A stretch of DNA of 64,000 bases, from positions 1,426,001 to 1,490,000 of the forward strand of contig NZ_LZEW01000001.1 in NCBI RefSeq assembly GCF_001676155.1, read 5' to 3'. Source of the stretch: Morganella psychrotolerans (GTDB taxonomy: Bacteria; Pseudomonadota; Gammaproteobacteria; Enterobacterales; Enterobacteriaceae). Numbering within the stretch: position 1 is the first letter of the stretch; each line of letters begins with the position of its first letter. Both the position numbers and the translations under genes were made by a program. Shown here piece after piece: positions 37,540 to 47,416 of the stretch. The notes beneath the pieces were generated by a model. It made no database searches and had not been told where the DNA came from. It was given only the letters and a program-made list of their open reading frames with translations.

Positions 37540-37902
37540 TGGTGGAGCTGGGGGGATTTGAACCCCCGTCCGAAATTACTACACCGTCGGTACTACATGC
37601 TTAGTTTATCTTTACATTCGCCTGCCAGCTGCGGACAAACACGCCACTAACAAACTAGCCCGATTAGTTTTAATGCTTTCTCCCCGGGCAGGAAGTCCAC
37701 ACGATCTCTTTTGGTTTTGACCTCTCTTGATCCCCGTCCTAAGAGCGGAGGCTAGGGAGAGAGGGCTTCCTGCAGGTTATTAAGCTGCTAAAGCGTAGTT
37801 TTCGTCGTTTGCGACTATTTTTTTGCGGCTTTTATCGTGGCAAACCGCCCCACGGCATGCACCTTGGGTTTCGCAAATCCCGTCGAATCCAGAATCAGCC
37901 CC
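37540..37902 (-). ncRNA. ssrA: tmRNA (SsrA)
   Basis: 363 nt. The 5' end GGGGCTGATTCTGGATTCGA and the 3' end with TTCAAATCCCCCCAGCTCCA plus CCA form the tRNA-Ala-like domain. The tag frame (37780-37812) begins at the resume codon GCA and encodes ANDENYALAA followed by tandem TAA stops. It releases stalled ribosomes together with SmpB, encoded 49 bp upstream on the same strand. Upstream of the tag an A7 run (T7 at 37818-37824) appears one base longer than I recall for E. coli. Confidence 0.97.
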
Positions 37903-37950
37903 AAGTTGTTGAACAGAGTATATCAGAAAATTAGTGAAGAATACCAGTAC

Positions 37951-38433
37951 TTAACGGCCGGCATGCTTCATAATTCTTGCTTTGTCTACTTTCCACTCAC
38001 GATCTCTGATGTCATCGCGCTTGTCATGCTCTTTCTTACCTTTGGCAATGCCGATTTTGACTTTGCACCAGGCATTTTTCCAGTAGAGCGACAATGCGAT
38101 GACGGTGTGTCCGTCCCGATTAACTTTACCGAACAAGGTATCGAGTTCCCGTTTGTTCAGCAGTAACTTACGTGTCCGCGTCGGATCGCAGACAACGTGA
38201 GATGACGCCACACTGAGCGGCGTAAAGTTTGCACCAAACAGGTAAGCCTCGCCGTCACGCAGGATCACGTAACTATCGCCGAGGTTCGCTTTACCTGCAC
38301 GTAAGGATTTGACCTCCCAACCTTGCAGCGCCAGACCCGCTTCCATCTCTTCTTCGATAAAGTAGTCGTGGCGGGCGCGTTTATTGAGCGCAATGGTGGC
38401 AGAGCCTGGTTTGTGAGCTTTTTTCTTTGTCAT
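37951..38433 (-). CDS. smpB: SsrA-binding protein SmpB
   Basis: 160 residues, the same as E. coli. It binds the tRNA-like part of tmRNA and delivers it to stalled ribosomes. The conserved [20 protein letters not shown] and [16 protein letters not shown] start and the basic C-terminal tail ([20 protein letters not shown]) are intact. It is immediately upstream of ssrA. Confidence 0.97.
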   Translation of the reverse strand: MTKKKAHKPGSATIALNKRARHDYFIEEEMEAGLALQGWEVKSLRAGKANLGDSYVILRDGEAYLFGANFTPLSVASSHVVCDPTRTRKLLLNKRELDTLFGKVNRDGHTVIALSLYWKNAWCKVKIGIAKGKKEHDKRDDIRDREWKVDKARIMKHAGR

Positions 38434-38768
38434 AATGGTCGCTATTATACGTTATGCGCACATGAAATAAATTGCTTATTTATCCGTCGTAAGATAAATG
38501 ATGATATTTTAAGCGCCGGTTCGGATTTTTTATCCCAATACGCTGTTTTTAACACGTTACCGGGATTACGCAAGTCATTTTCTGCGAAAATCCCCTATCC
38601 CCTTTTGTGGTAAACATCTTTGTTGTCATTAAGATACATTCTGTCATCACGCCACGCAGGATTGTCCATTTATCTCAGCGGCAGAGCACAGTATAATGAC
38701 GGGTAACAGGCGAAAAATTACCTCACCGGCAGGTCGCCGTTTTTGACTTTCTTATTGCAGGATTTGTT

Positions 38769-39203
38769 ATGCCACAAATTAACCGCTCTGCACTTGTGCC
38801 TTTCAGTGTGGAACAGATGTACAACCTTGTAAATGATGTCCACTCTTATCCGGAATTTTTACCCGGATGTGTGGGAAGCCGGATCCTCAGCCGGGAACCG
38901 GATGAAATGACGGCCGCGGTCGAGGTGTCAAAAGCCGGGATAAGTAAGACATTTGTCACACGTAATCAACTGACGAATAATCAGCACATCAGCATGCAGT
39001 TAGTTGAAGGCCCATTCCGTAAGCTTATGGGTGGATGGTCATTTATCCCTCTGAGTGATGATGCCTGTAAAGTGGAACTGAGCCTGGACTTTGAGTTTAC
39101 TAATAAGCTGGTTGAACTGGCCTTCGGGCGTATTTTCAAAGAACTGGCCGGTAATATGGTGATGGCATTTACCCGCAGGGCAAAAGAGGTTTACAGTGTC
39201 TGA
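38769..39203 (+). CDS. ratA: Ribosome association toxin RatA / UbiX-like START protein
   Basis: 144 residues, START/SRPBCC fold (Coq10-like). Closely follows E. coli RatA ([47 protein letters not shown]). RatA was reported to block 70S formation, and the wider family binds quinones; both roles remain debated. It is divergent from smpB and overlaps ratB by eight bases. Confidence 0.94.
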   Translation: MPQINRSALVPFSVEQMYNLVNDVHSYPEFLPGCVGSRILSREPDEMTAAVEVSKAGISKTFVTRNQLTNNQHISMQLVEGPFRKLMGGWSFIPLSDDACKVELSLDFEFTNKLVELAFGRIFKELAGNMVMAFTRRAKEVYSV

Positions 39204-39495
39204 TATATCTATCGAGGTTTGTTATGCATTACCGGAGAAACAATTTCTGATCCCGGTAAAGATCCCGCAAGGATCGACAGTTGAAGCCGGTATTCTTGCA
39301 TCCGGTATTTTAGCATTACGTAATGAACTGGATTTATCACAAAATAAAGTCGGTATTTTCAGCCGTCCGGTAAAACTAACCGATACGGTTAATGACGGTG
39401 ACCGCATTGAAATATATCGCCCGCTGACAGCTGACCCGAAAGAAATGCGCAGAAAGCGTGCAGAAGAAGCCAGCCGCCGGAAGAAAGAGAGCTGA
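39196..39495 (+). CDS. ratB: RnfH-family protein RatB
   Basis: 99 residues with a ubiquitin-like beta-grasp fold: [20 protein letters not shown] and [20 protein letters not shown] are the conserved strands. The tail is highly basic ([15 protein letters not shown]). The start is GTG at 39196 overlapping the end of ratA. Proposed as the partner of RatA, but its function is not established. Confidence 0.92.
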   Translation: MSDISIEVCYALPEKQFLIPVKIPQGSTVEAGILASGILALRNELDLSQNKVGIFSRPVKLTDTVNDGDRIEIYRPLTADPKEMRRKRAEEASRRKKES

Positions 39496-39526
39496 TATAC
39501 TCTTCATACTTCAAAATACCCGGAAT

Positions 39527-39562
39527 ATAAAAACCGTACCTGATAAAAATACGGTTTTTATA
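39527..39562. terminator. Bidirectional terminator between ratB and the fimbrial operon
   Basis: TAAAAACCGTA and TACGGTTTTTA form the stem. It ends ratB on the plus strand and the fimbrial operon on the minus strand. Confidence 0.82.
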
Positions 39563-39569
39563 AAATCAC

Positions 39570-40514
39570 TTAATTGAATTTAATTGTATATTCTGCGATA
39601 GCAGAGAATTTTCCCGGCTCAACATTCCTGGTTAATTTATAAATATATGCCGTTATCGCCGGACTAAATGTTTTCTGCATTGTCCCCAGATACGTATCTG
39701 TATTCTCTGTAATTTGCTTATCACCATAGTACAATACAAAACCGATAGACGGATTATTTGAAGCAATGATACCTTTATCACTTCGTCCGGATGTCGTGGA
39801 ACCATTTAATATAATAGATATATTTTTAGTCCGTTTTTCATTAGTACATTGAACAAAAATCGTCTGTGATTCACGTATATTTGTTTTTCCTATAGCAGAT
39901 GTAAACTGAGAAACATCCAGCTCACCAAAATCAAACTCAATATTTTTATTGTTAATCACACAGGTTTCAACAGTATCAATATTGGCAGATAATTTTAATT
40001 TCGCCACTGTTTCATGTTGATTATTTTTAATAATACCAACCTGAGACGATGATAATCGCAACGGTGGCGGATTATTCACAGCTGCATAAACCGAAACTGA
40101 AGCACGCGGAAGATTGATGATACCATTACGTTTTTGAGCTGCAATTGACATACCCTTTTCAGTATAAGCATGAGTATCATCCATTTTAATGGTATAAGCA
40201 TAATACTTGTTAAGATAATATGCCGGGGCGCCATTAATCATCTGAAAAAACGTAGGCGACATTTCAGTGTTTGGCTGAGTGGCAATCAGCCTTAATTCTT
40301 CAGGTGAATTATTATCACAACCGGAAATGTTTCCAACCTGCTGGATATCGCTCACCAACAGTGTACCCGCAGTAATTTCACCTTCAACCCGTTCCTGAAC
40401 ATGAGACTCAGTCACTGTTGCAGTAATATGTCCATTACCACAATCTGCTATGGAAGGCATAGAAAATAATATAATTACCGGGATTAACCAGCGACCCTTA
40501 TTAATTAAAATCAT
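39570..40514 (-). CDS. Fimbrial tip adhesin / minor subunit
   Basis: 314 residues, last gene of the fimbrial operon. A signal peptide (MILINKGRWLIPVIILFSMP to SIA) leads to a two-domain secreted protein. The C-terminal part (about residues 175-314) is pilin-like, with the conserved Cys pair (ETCVIN ... FVQCTNEK) and the alternate strand pattern ending YTIKFN. The N-terminal part is unique and would carry receptor binding. Receptor not predictable. Confidence 0.82.
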   Translation of the reverse strand: MILINKGRWLIPVIILFSMPSIADCGNGHITATVTESHVQERVEGEITAGTLLVSDIQQVGNISGCDNNSPEELRLIATQPNTEMSPTFFQMINGAPAYYLNKYYAYTIKMDDTHAYTEKGMSIAAQKRNGIINLPRASVSVYAAVNNPPPLRLSSSQVGIIKNNQHETVAKLKLSANIDTVETCVINNKNIEFDFGELDVSQFTSAIGKTNIRESQTIFVQCTNEKRTKNISIILNGSTTSGRSDKGIIASNNPSIGFVLYYGDKQITENTDTYLGTMQKTFSPAITAYIYKLTRNVEPGKFSAIAEYTIKFN

Positions 40515-40575
40515 GTTCCCTCTCTGAGAAAATAGTTTATCTTAACTAAATTAATCACCATAAAACACGCCATTA

Positions 40576-43134
40576 TCACTGACAAATCTCATCAAAAATA
40601 TACAGTCCGTTAATCTTCCGCTTACCTTCGATCTGATAAGAGAATTGACATTGATATTGATTGTCATCTCCCCAGAAAACCCGGACATTATCTGCTTGTG
40701 TTGCACCTGTAAGATATAATCGTCCGTAATTACTGACATAAAACCGTTCTGATTTATTATCAGCTACCGCATAAGCACCAAATGGTATTTGGTTACCCGT
40801 ACTGTCATACAGAGTCACTAATATTTTCGCACCAAGATGGGTATCATAATCAACTAATACCATCGCACCACGGGTCGGATATACTTCCTTTAATGCCGCG
40901 TCAATTTCCGCATTCTCAGGTAATGTCCGCGTATCAAGATTAACGACATTATTACGGTAAGGTATAAGATTAGAAATAATGGCCAAACCGGAGCTGTCTG
41001 TTCTGGCTTCTGAGCTGTTAATAATACGTACACCTTCAGCTCCCGGCGCATAAATTAACCCGTTTGTATCCCCTAACGGGCGGGATAGCGTTGCACCATA
41101 CTGACTCATAACGAAGGAGCCATTCAGACCATAGGATAATTGACGGTTATCTTTTTTATAGGAATAGCCTGCATTAGCATCGCCATATCCGCTTTTATAT
41201 TTTCCGTATACACTGCCATAATTACCACGATCCCGGTTGCCGTATCCCTGCTGCACATTCCAGGATAGCCGGTTATTATCCAGTGCAACACCGCCCACAC
41301 CTACATAATTATCAAAATCACCATATTTATTATAAGATGCACCATAATTTATCCAGTTATCTTTATATTCTCCGCCTAATGGAATACTGAAGCTGACAGA
41401 AACCACATGATCATTCTCTCTGTTTTTTTCAATATCATCATTTCTATTATTAACTTTATTAATTGTATTTTTATAATAGGAATAATTCAGGTTATATGAA
41501 ACTGTATTTATGGTATTGGAATAGCCTATATTGTAAGACTCAACATTCTTTTCCTGATTACTATAATACGTATCATATGTTTGATGGGACACAGATACCG
41601 ACAGCAGACCAAAGTCTCCGGGTAATGCCTGCGAAACAGACAGATCCATCTGCCCCTTGCGCATCAGATACGCCTCTGTATCCGCTTTTCCTGAATAATA
41701 ATCAAACATATCGGTCATCGTAATATAGTCACCACTAATATAGCGATAACTTGCAAAGCTAATATTTGTTCCCGTATTTTCAAGGGACTTCGAATAACGT
41801 AACCTGAATGCTCTGCCATTCATATCATCAACAGAATCAGGAGCGGCACGGGTAAACATAATATCGGAAGCCAGCGCACCGACAACGGGGATATTCATTC
41901 CCAGACCAATATCATAGGCCTGATAACGGGATGCCGCCTGTACCCCACCGAATAATGTGGAATTATCCGTTAGTCCATAGAAAGCATCAGACTGAACAAA
42001 TTTAGTTTTATCGCCACTACTACTGTCATCATTATAAGAAGACGTATTATTCATGCGGTACTGGCCTGCTGTAATACTGTATTTATATGTACCTTTACGC
42101 TGCATAAAATCCAGCGAAGAGAACGGAATAATAAATCGTCTCTCGCTACCGTCTATACCCCGTTGTACAACATATAAATTGCTCCCGTTGTTTAACGGGG
42201 AGACATCAGTTAATTCGTACGCGCCGGCAGGTACGTTAGTACGATATATCACATAGCCATTCTGGGAAACTTCGATAGTTGAATCAATCGTGGCAACACC
42301 AGTAATAGTCGGTGCGTAAATATTGGAGTAATTTGGTCTCATTTGATTATCAGACCATAATTTTACACCACGGAAGGATACATTATCAAAAACATCGGAA
42401 TCCGAAAAATTATCACCAATAAGAATATTACTTTTAATTGCTCGTAATGGTCTCTCAAGATAATTGAGCTGACTTTCCCACTTTGAATTTCCGTCAGAAT
42501 ATTTATTCCAGGTACTGTGGTTACGATATCGCCATGCGCCAACATTCACACCTGAACGTAAATTCAGATAAAGAGTATCACTTTTATCATTATTTTTTGT
42601 ATTATTGTGATGAGTTCCGGACATACTGTAATCTGTAAACATAACAGGAATACCGTCATCCCAGAGTGACTCCTGGTTTGCCTCCAGCGCTTTTTGATCG
42701 AATGCTATCTGTGGCAGATTAAGATATAAACGGTTTTGTCCGCCTATAAATGTAGCCTTTGCTCCCTGAATATCCCGGATATTCACACACTCTCCGGATT
42801 TATCCAGCAGAGAGTAGAATTCCGGTTTTATTCCATAACCTGCAAGTTGGGTATCAGATAAACAGGGCTGTAATTCTCCGGTATTTTTATCACCAAAGAA
42901 TAAAATGTCTTGTGAATTTACATACTGCTCATTTAGGTAAATATCAACACGATAAGTACCGGGTATAAATGATGCCCGTTCAAATGATGATAAATCTATC
43001 GATACCGCTTTACCTGACGGGTCGGTGACAAATGCAGGATCAAAATAATCATCTGCTTTTGCCTGGTTTATGTTCAATAACATAACAGTAATTATTGAAC
43101 TATAAATTTCGGTTCTGGCCGGTGCCCTTAACAT
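40576..43134 (-). CDS. Fimbrial outer-membrane usher
   Basis: 852 residues, complete. The usher forms a 24-strand barrel that receives chaperone-subunit complexes and secretes the growing fimbria. The periplasmic N-domain (DYFDPAFVTDPSGKAVSIDL), barrel with FRGVKLWSDNQMRPNYSNIY and APTITGVA, and the C-domain with the paired Cys (QYQCQFSYQIEG ... DEICQ) are recognisable. It follows the chaperone gene and precedes the adhesin, as in type 1-like operons. Confidence 0.95.
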   Translation of the reverse strand: MLRAPARTEIYSSIITVMLLNINQAKADDYFDPAFVTDPSGKAVSIDLSSFERASFIPGTYRVDIYLNEQYVNSQDILFFGDKNTGELQPCLSDTQLAGYGIKPEFYSLLDKSGECVNIRDIQGAKATFIGGQNRLYLNLPQIAFDQKALEANQESLWDDGIPVMFTDYSMSGTHHNNTKNNDKSDTLYLNLRSGVNVGAWRYRNHSTWNKYSDGNSKWESQLNYLERPLRAIKSNILIGDNFSDSDVFDNVSFRGVKLWSDNQMRPNYSNIYAPTITGVATIDSTIEVSQNGYVIYRTNVPAGAYELTDVSPLNNGSNLYVVQRGIDGSERRFIIPFSSLDFMQRKGTYKYSITAGQYRMNNTSSYNDDSSSGDKTKFVQSDAFYGLTDNSTLFGGVQAASRYQAYDIGLGMNIPVVGALASDIMFTRAAPDSVDDMNGRAFRLRYSKSLENTGTNISFASYRYISGDYITMTDMFDYYSGKADTEAYLMRKGQMDLSVSQALPGDFGLLSVSVSHQTYDTYYSNQEKNVESYNIGYSNTINTVSYNLNYSYYKNTINKVNNRNDDIEKNRENDHVVSVSFSIPLGGEYKDNWINYGASYNKYGDFDNYVGVGGVALDNNRLSWNVQQGYGNRDRGNYGSVYGKYKSGYGDANAGYSYKKDNRQLSYGLNGSFVMSQYGATLSRPLGDTNGLIYAPGAEGVRIINSSEARTDSSGLAIISNLIPYRNNVVNLDTRTLPENAEIDAALKEVYPTRGAMVLVDYDTHLGAKILVTLYDSTGNQIPFGAYAVADNKSERFYVSNYGRLYLTGATQADNVRVFWGDDNQYQCQFSYQIEGKRKINGLYIFDEICQ

Positions 43135-43193
43135 AATAATTTCCCTGACTTATCCTTGTCGTGAAAAATATATTAAATAAATTATATAAAATG

Positions 43194-43867
43194 CTAAAAA
43201 TTCATTTCAAATAAATTCAACTTACCTAAATCATCGACAAAAGTATACTCTACCTTTGATACACTATTATTTCCTTTCAGTGAAACCAATACATCTGACT
43301 CTGGTGAAATATAACTTGGTGCCATTAATGATTTTTTATCCACCAAAATCTCACTGATACTAATATAGTATTTAGTTGGATTGGTAAATTTAAGATTATC
43401 ACCTGATTTTTTTTATAGTGATTTTCTTAAACTCTTCCACCATTTCATTTCCTGACAGTGACTTCGGCCTGTAAATAATCTTAACCTGATTATTAATAGC
43501 AAATGTTAACTTATTAGCATCATCATTTTTATTTGTTGACGGTATAAATTTTACATTCAGCCAATATAAAGATTCTTTATCTTGCGGTAAGTCTTTTACT
43601 AATAAAACCCGCAGGCTATTAGATGTATTAGAATTCAGTTTAAATAATGGAGGAGTCAATACAAAGTCTTCTGTTGATTTCTCACTTTCATCTAACACCC
43701 AACTTTGAATCAAATAGTTAGAATCATTTTTATTATGAACATTAATACTGCCCTCATTTTTCCCGTCGCTAATCACTACACGGGTTGATCCTAGTGATAT
43801 ACCCGCATAGCTTATATTGACAAAAATGCTTATAAATAAAAAATGTAAAAGCACTGGCTAATTTCAT
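43194..43867 (-). pseudogene. Periplasmic fimbrial chaperone, two frameshifts
   Basis: A PapD/FimC-type chaperone that donates a strand to fold subunits. As written only 43399-43854 is open. Two extra bases in A/T runs (A6 at 43838-43843, T8 at 43407-43414 on the plus strand) account for the breaks. Restored, it reads MKLASAFTFLFISIFVNISY (signal peptide), then GISLGSTRVVISDGK, the motif QVKIIYRPKSL, and continues KKSGDNLKFTNPTKYYISIS to a stop at 43194, giving 223 residues with both domains. Without both corrections the signal peptide and domain 2 would be lost. Confidence 0.88.
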
Positions 43868-43926
43868 TATGACTCCATTTATTATTTATAGGGTAGCATT
43901 CGCTACCCTATGAAAATCTATATCGA

Positions 43927-44475
43927 TCAGCTGTATCTGATGGTATATAACACTTGTGCTCTGAGTTTACCGGACTCAACAATATCAGCTATCTGGTAAA
44001 TAAATGGATAGAATTTATACGTTGCTGTTTTTGCCTGGATTGGCTGCCAGTTATTTTCTTTACCGTCTACTTTGATAAATGGTGCAGCCGCGTCATCTGT
44101 AGATTTTAAACCAAGAGCCAGACCTTTCGCACTATTACTGGTTTCAGCAAATTTAATCATGCTATCATTATAGCGATCAGTCGCTTCCAGTCTCAAATTT
44201 GCCCACTGACCGGTACATTCTGTCAGTTTAATTTGAACTGCTTCATTTCCGCGAACCTGAGTGTCAGACTGTGGAAAGCTGGATATTTCAAAATCACCTA
44301 ACATCACAGTAAAGTTTTTCTGTCCGTCGTTAACCACACAGGTAGGTGCTTTAACTGAGCCAAGAAAATAAATACGACCCTGGTCGTGTACAGTATCGAC
44401 TGTATCAGCAGCAGATGCAGCAGCACTGAATAACATAGCAACAGCAGCAGGTAAAACAGCATATTTCAGTTTCAT
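43927..44475 (-). CDS. Major fimbrial subunit
   Basis: 182 residues. The signal peptide MKLKYAVLPAAVAMLFSAAA ends in ASA-ADT. The mature pilin has the conserved Cys pair (APTCVVNDGQ ... LTECTGQWAN) and the penultimate Tyr motif (LYTIRYS) recognised by the chaperone. I chose ATG 44475, preceded by AAGGA, over 44544. First gene of the operon major-chaperone-usher-adhesin. Confidence 0.9.
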   Translation of the reverse strand: MKLKYAVLPAAVAMLFSAAASAADTVDTVHDQGRIYFLGSVKAPTCVVNDGQKNFTVMLGDFEISSFPQSDTQVRGNEAVQIKLTECTGQWANLRLEATDRYNDSMIKFAETSNSAKGLALGLKSTDDAAAPFIKVDGKENNWQPIQAKTATYKFYPFIYQIADIVESGKLRAQVLYTIRYS

Positions 44476-45361
44476 AACAATTCCTTTATAGTATATAACC
44501 GTAGTATTTAACAACACTGTTTTAATTTCGGCAGATTGCCGCAAATTAACTGTTAACTATGTGCAGAAATAATAAGTAACATTAGCATGCTAATGTTCTT
44601 CTCGTTTATTGATGTTTTTATTTTATTTAGTAGTGCTAATATTTCTATAAGAATAATCTATACCTATGCTAACCCCTAAAACATCCATCACCCATAGAGA
44701 TTTAACAGTGTTGATATTATCATTACTGTTTTTTCAATCCAGAATATTTTTAATTTCATGCTATTTTTAGTAAAAACACCATATAAGACATTAACATTAA
44801 ATACACCTTGCCAGATTTAACATATGATTAAAAAACAAAATCCAATGTGATTTATCTTAAACAAGTTATGTTTTATCTAACTTTAAAATATAAAAAAAAC
44901 TGACACCAATAAACACACTTGGTTAAATATAATTTAAAATCAATCAATTGCAGACTATCTGTGTTTATTTAAAAAAACATAGATTTATTTAATAATCATT
45001 ATTACTGTATTTTCAGGATGACTAATATATATGTTTATCATAAATGACACTGCCTTATTAAGGCATATCAACCGGACATACTCATCATATTATTTATTCA
45101 ATTCCGCATATAACATTAACATATTGTGGTAATTAACATTGGATAAACACACATACTATGCTCAGATTATCTCCCGATAATTTATTTTTCTTATTTTAAT
45201 TAAGAGTTATCCAGCAACATAATACATTCATATTCCGGTTAAATTTCATATAGAATATACTTATTCATAGTGACATTCTTTAAAAAAAGAGATTCACTGA
45301 ACAAACAGTGCGCGCACAAAAATCTGAAAATGATGTTAATCAGTTCACGGGTTCCGTCTGT
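44476..45361. other. 886 bp AT-rich region upstream of the fimbrial operon
   Basis: No gene is visible on either strand. It must carry the fimbrial promoter. No recombinase gene or paired inverted repeats of fim/mrp type were found by eye, but one striking palindrome is present (next entry). Confidence 0.6.
44578..44597. promoter_or_regulatory. Perfect 20-bp palindrome upstream of the fimbrial operon
   Basis: AACATTAGCATGCTAATGTT is fully self-complementary and stands about 100 bp upstream of the major subunit ATG. This is a likely binding site for a dimeric regulator, though the protein is unknown. Confidence 0.55.
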
Positions 45362-45934
45362 TTATTTTTCACTGAGATGATTCAATCCCTGATTTTCCTG
45401 CGTAAAGGTTACCGTTGTTTTTTCTTTTTGGCGTTCAATGTTCAGTACCCAGAGAGAATCAAAATCATCACGCGGCCACACAGGAACAATATCAGGGTCG
45501 CCTCCGGTTTGTTTCATAATATCTTTTACCACTTTAACGAGATTGTCATGCTCCCAGACAATAAAAATCACCTGGTTATGGTGCTGCTTATCCAGTAACG
45601 CATCACGCAGCTCTTTTGTCTCTTTGGCGCGAAACTCCAGATGTACCGGCAGAGATACCCGGATAGCCACAGGGCTTATTGTCTGGAGTGAGCGCAGGGA
45701 ATTACCCAGCTTGCTCTGTTTTGGCGCTGCGGCATACAGTGCGTCCGGCTGTCCGTAACGGTTCAGTAAGATATCCGGCAGCGCCAGTGCCCGGTTCAGT
45801 CCTTTGGCCGTTAATTGCCCGCTGTCGTTATCCGGTTTTTCCCCGTGCCGCAAAAAAACCAGAGTTTGTGCTGAATGTGCCATCTGACTGATACCCAATA
45901 ATAGTAATGCTGACGCGATAACCCGCAAGTGCAT
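45362..45934 (-). CDS. Histidine-phosphatase-superfamily protein, exported
   Basis: 190 residues. The signal peptide MHLRVIASALLLLGISQMAH ends at AHS-A. The phosphatase signature VFLRHGEKPD supplies the phosphohistidine, and VIFIVWEHDNLVKV includes the second His. The family includes phosphoglycerate mutases and Ais-like lipid A modifying enzymes. Substrate unknown. Confidence 0.85.
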   Translation of the reverse strand: MHLRVIASALLLLGISQMAHSAQTLVFLRHGEKPDNDSGQLTAKGLNRALALPDILLNRYGQPDALYAAAPKQSKLGNSLRSLQTISPVAIRVSLPVHLEFRAKETKELRDALLDKQHHNQVIFIVWEHDNLVKVVKDIMKQTGGDPDIVPVWPRDDFDSLWVLNIERQKEKTTVTFTQENQGLNHLSEK

Positions 45935-46264
45935 AGTGATACTCCCCTGAGCCGGGAAAACGTCAGTGTAATGGTTTCCGGCGTATTCATCATGAATTTT
46001 TTTAATTATTTTTTATACTTTCATCTGACCTGTATTTTCCGGCGTTTGTCAGAGTGTTACGCCACGCTATCCTCTGCCCTCTTTCATTATCAGCGGGTCT
46101 GTCCCGTAAAAAATCAATTAACAGGAAAAAATATCAGCATCTTTTTTCTATTTAAACGCAGGCAGGTCGCTGTCCCATTGACAGAGATAACATAATAATG
46201 AGATTAATGAAAAAAATAACGCATGTGTAAATGCATATAGTGAACGCATATAAGGACGATAACA
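45935..46264. other. Intergenic region without a clear gene
   Basis: An open frame on the plus strand (from about 45929) has no ribosome site and no recognisable composition. It probably contains the divergent promoters of the phosphatase-like gene and the acetyltransferase. Confidence 0.5.
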
Positions 46265-46768
46265 ATGCGCCAGATTACAGTCCGGTTGGCAGAAGCAACA
46301 GATGCCGCCGCATTATACGAAATGCATAAAGATTTTAATTCTTATGCCAATACACTTCAGATGCCCTACTCTTCCCGTAAATTCTGGGAGCAGCGCATGA
46401 GTCAGAATGAAGCGTTATCCACACGCCTGGTTGCCGTTGTTGAAGGTGCTGTCGTGGGGTTGCTGGGTATTAATCAAAACAGTAATCCCCGCCGCCGCCA
46501 TGTGGTCAGTTTTGGTATTACCGTTGATAAAAGTTACCGTGGTCAGGGAATAGGCAGTACGCTGATGCAGGCAATGATTGATTATTGCGATAACTGGCTG
46601 GATATCCGCCGTATTGAATTGGAGGTTTTTGCTAATAATCCGGATGGACTGGCGCTGTATGAAAAATTTGGTTTTCAGCGTGAAGGCATTGCCCGCGATT
46701 ATGCTTTCCGCGATGGTCGTTATGTGGATGCGATTATCATGAGCCGGATAAGTAATCAGGCAAAATAA
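46265..46768 (+). CDS. GNAT N-acetyltransferase, YhhY-like
   Basis: 167 residues. The acetyl-CoA motif A reads VDKSYRGQGIGSTLM and is followed by LDIRRIELEVFANNPDGLAL and YEKFGFQREGIARDYAFRDG. It is close to E. coli YhhY (AaaT), which acetylates amino acids such as Phe and Met. ATG 46265 follows AAGGACG at good spacing. Confidence 0.88.
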   Translation: MRQITVRLAEATDAAALYEMHKDFNSYANTLQMPYSSRKFWEQRMSQNEALSTRLVAVVEGAVVGLLGINQNSNPRRRHVVSFGITVDKSYRGQGIGSTLMQAMIDYCDNWLDIRRIELEVFANNPDGLALYEKFGFQREGIARDYAFRDGRYVDAIIMSRISNQAK

Positions 46769-46962
46769 TCCGCATTTTTACCGGGCTTATAATAGGGTAT
46801 ATCATTGCCGAAGCGCTCATTTTTGCCGGTATTATCGGTTTTATCCCCTCTTCTGCCGGGTTCCTCACAACCTTACCGCTGATAAAAGCCATTTTTTATG
46901 CGATGATTTGGATATCCTATTTCCGGGTCTCTGAACGCGGGAAGAAAACATTTATTCATTAA
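46765..46962 (+). other. Possible small membrane protein without an obvious start
   Basis: A frame overlapping the end of the acetyltransferase gene encodes IIRIFTGLIIGYIIAEALIF, AGIIGFIPSSAGFLTTLP and LIKAIFYAMIWISYFRVSER, ending KTFIH: two hydrophobic segments. It sits just before the STM0539-like gene. No ATG, GTG or TTG is present at the 5' end, so either ATA/ATT is used or a base change has removed the start. Confidence 0.35.
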
Positions 46963-46974
46963 TAAGGAAACAGC

Positions 46975-47415
46975 ATGAACAGGTTTATTTTTCCGGCTGT
47001 GATATGTGCAGCTTCATTCATTTCCTTACCGTCCTATGCGTGGAATATACCGACAAATCCTTCTTTATCGACTATGGTACTCAGCAGCGCCGGTAGTGCC
47101 TACAGCTCAGTTGTGATAAGCGGAGCCATTTTATCCCCTATTATTTTGCCTGCTCAGTTGATTGCTGAATCAGTGGAAAATAATAAAAAAGAAAAAGTGA
47201 CCACTATTACGGCTAAAACCGCGAAAAAAGAGGATGTCACTCTGTTGGTTGCAACCGAAAAACTGGAAGAAAACCCGGTAAAACCCGGTGATAAGCTCAC
47301 TATTGAGCCTGCGGAAAAAGGTGCCGGTGCGTATCTGAAAAAAGACGGAAAAGTCATTTCCCACATGGTGACACAAGACGACCGTGAATTAACCCATCAG
47401 GAGAAAATGCCATAA
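46975..47415 (+). CDS. STM0539-family secreted protein
   Basis: 146 residues with signal peptide MNRFIFPAVICAASFISLPS ending YA-W. Composition and order (followed by a DUF2145 gene two bases later) match the STM0539 family of Salmonella and relatives. A hydrophobic patch (VVISGAILSPIILPAQLI) follows the signal, then a Lys-rich and Glu-rich beta part. Function unknown. Confidence 0.75.
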   Translation: MNRFIFPAVICAASFISLPSYAWNIPTNPSLSTMVLSSAGSAYSSVVISGAILSPIILPAQLIAESVENNKKEKVTTITAKTAKKEDVTLLVATEKLEENPVKPGDKLTIEPAEKGAGAYLKKDGKVISHMVTQDDRELTHQEKMP

Positions 47416-47416
47416 T

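Noticed and set aside
44476-45361. Invertible fimbrial switch
   Set aside because: No recombinase gene and no pair of long inverted repeats; the one palindrome is contiguous, not two separated arms.
45929-46195. 88-residue plus-strand frame upstream of the acetyltransferase
   Set aside because: It starts inside the reverse complement of a signal peptide gene, with no ribosome site and random-looking sequence.
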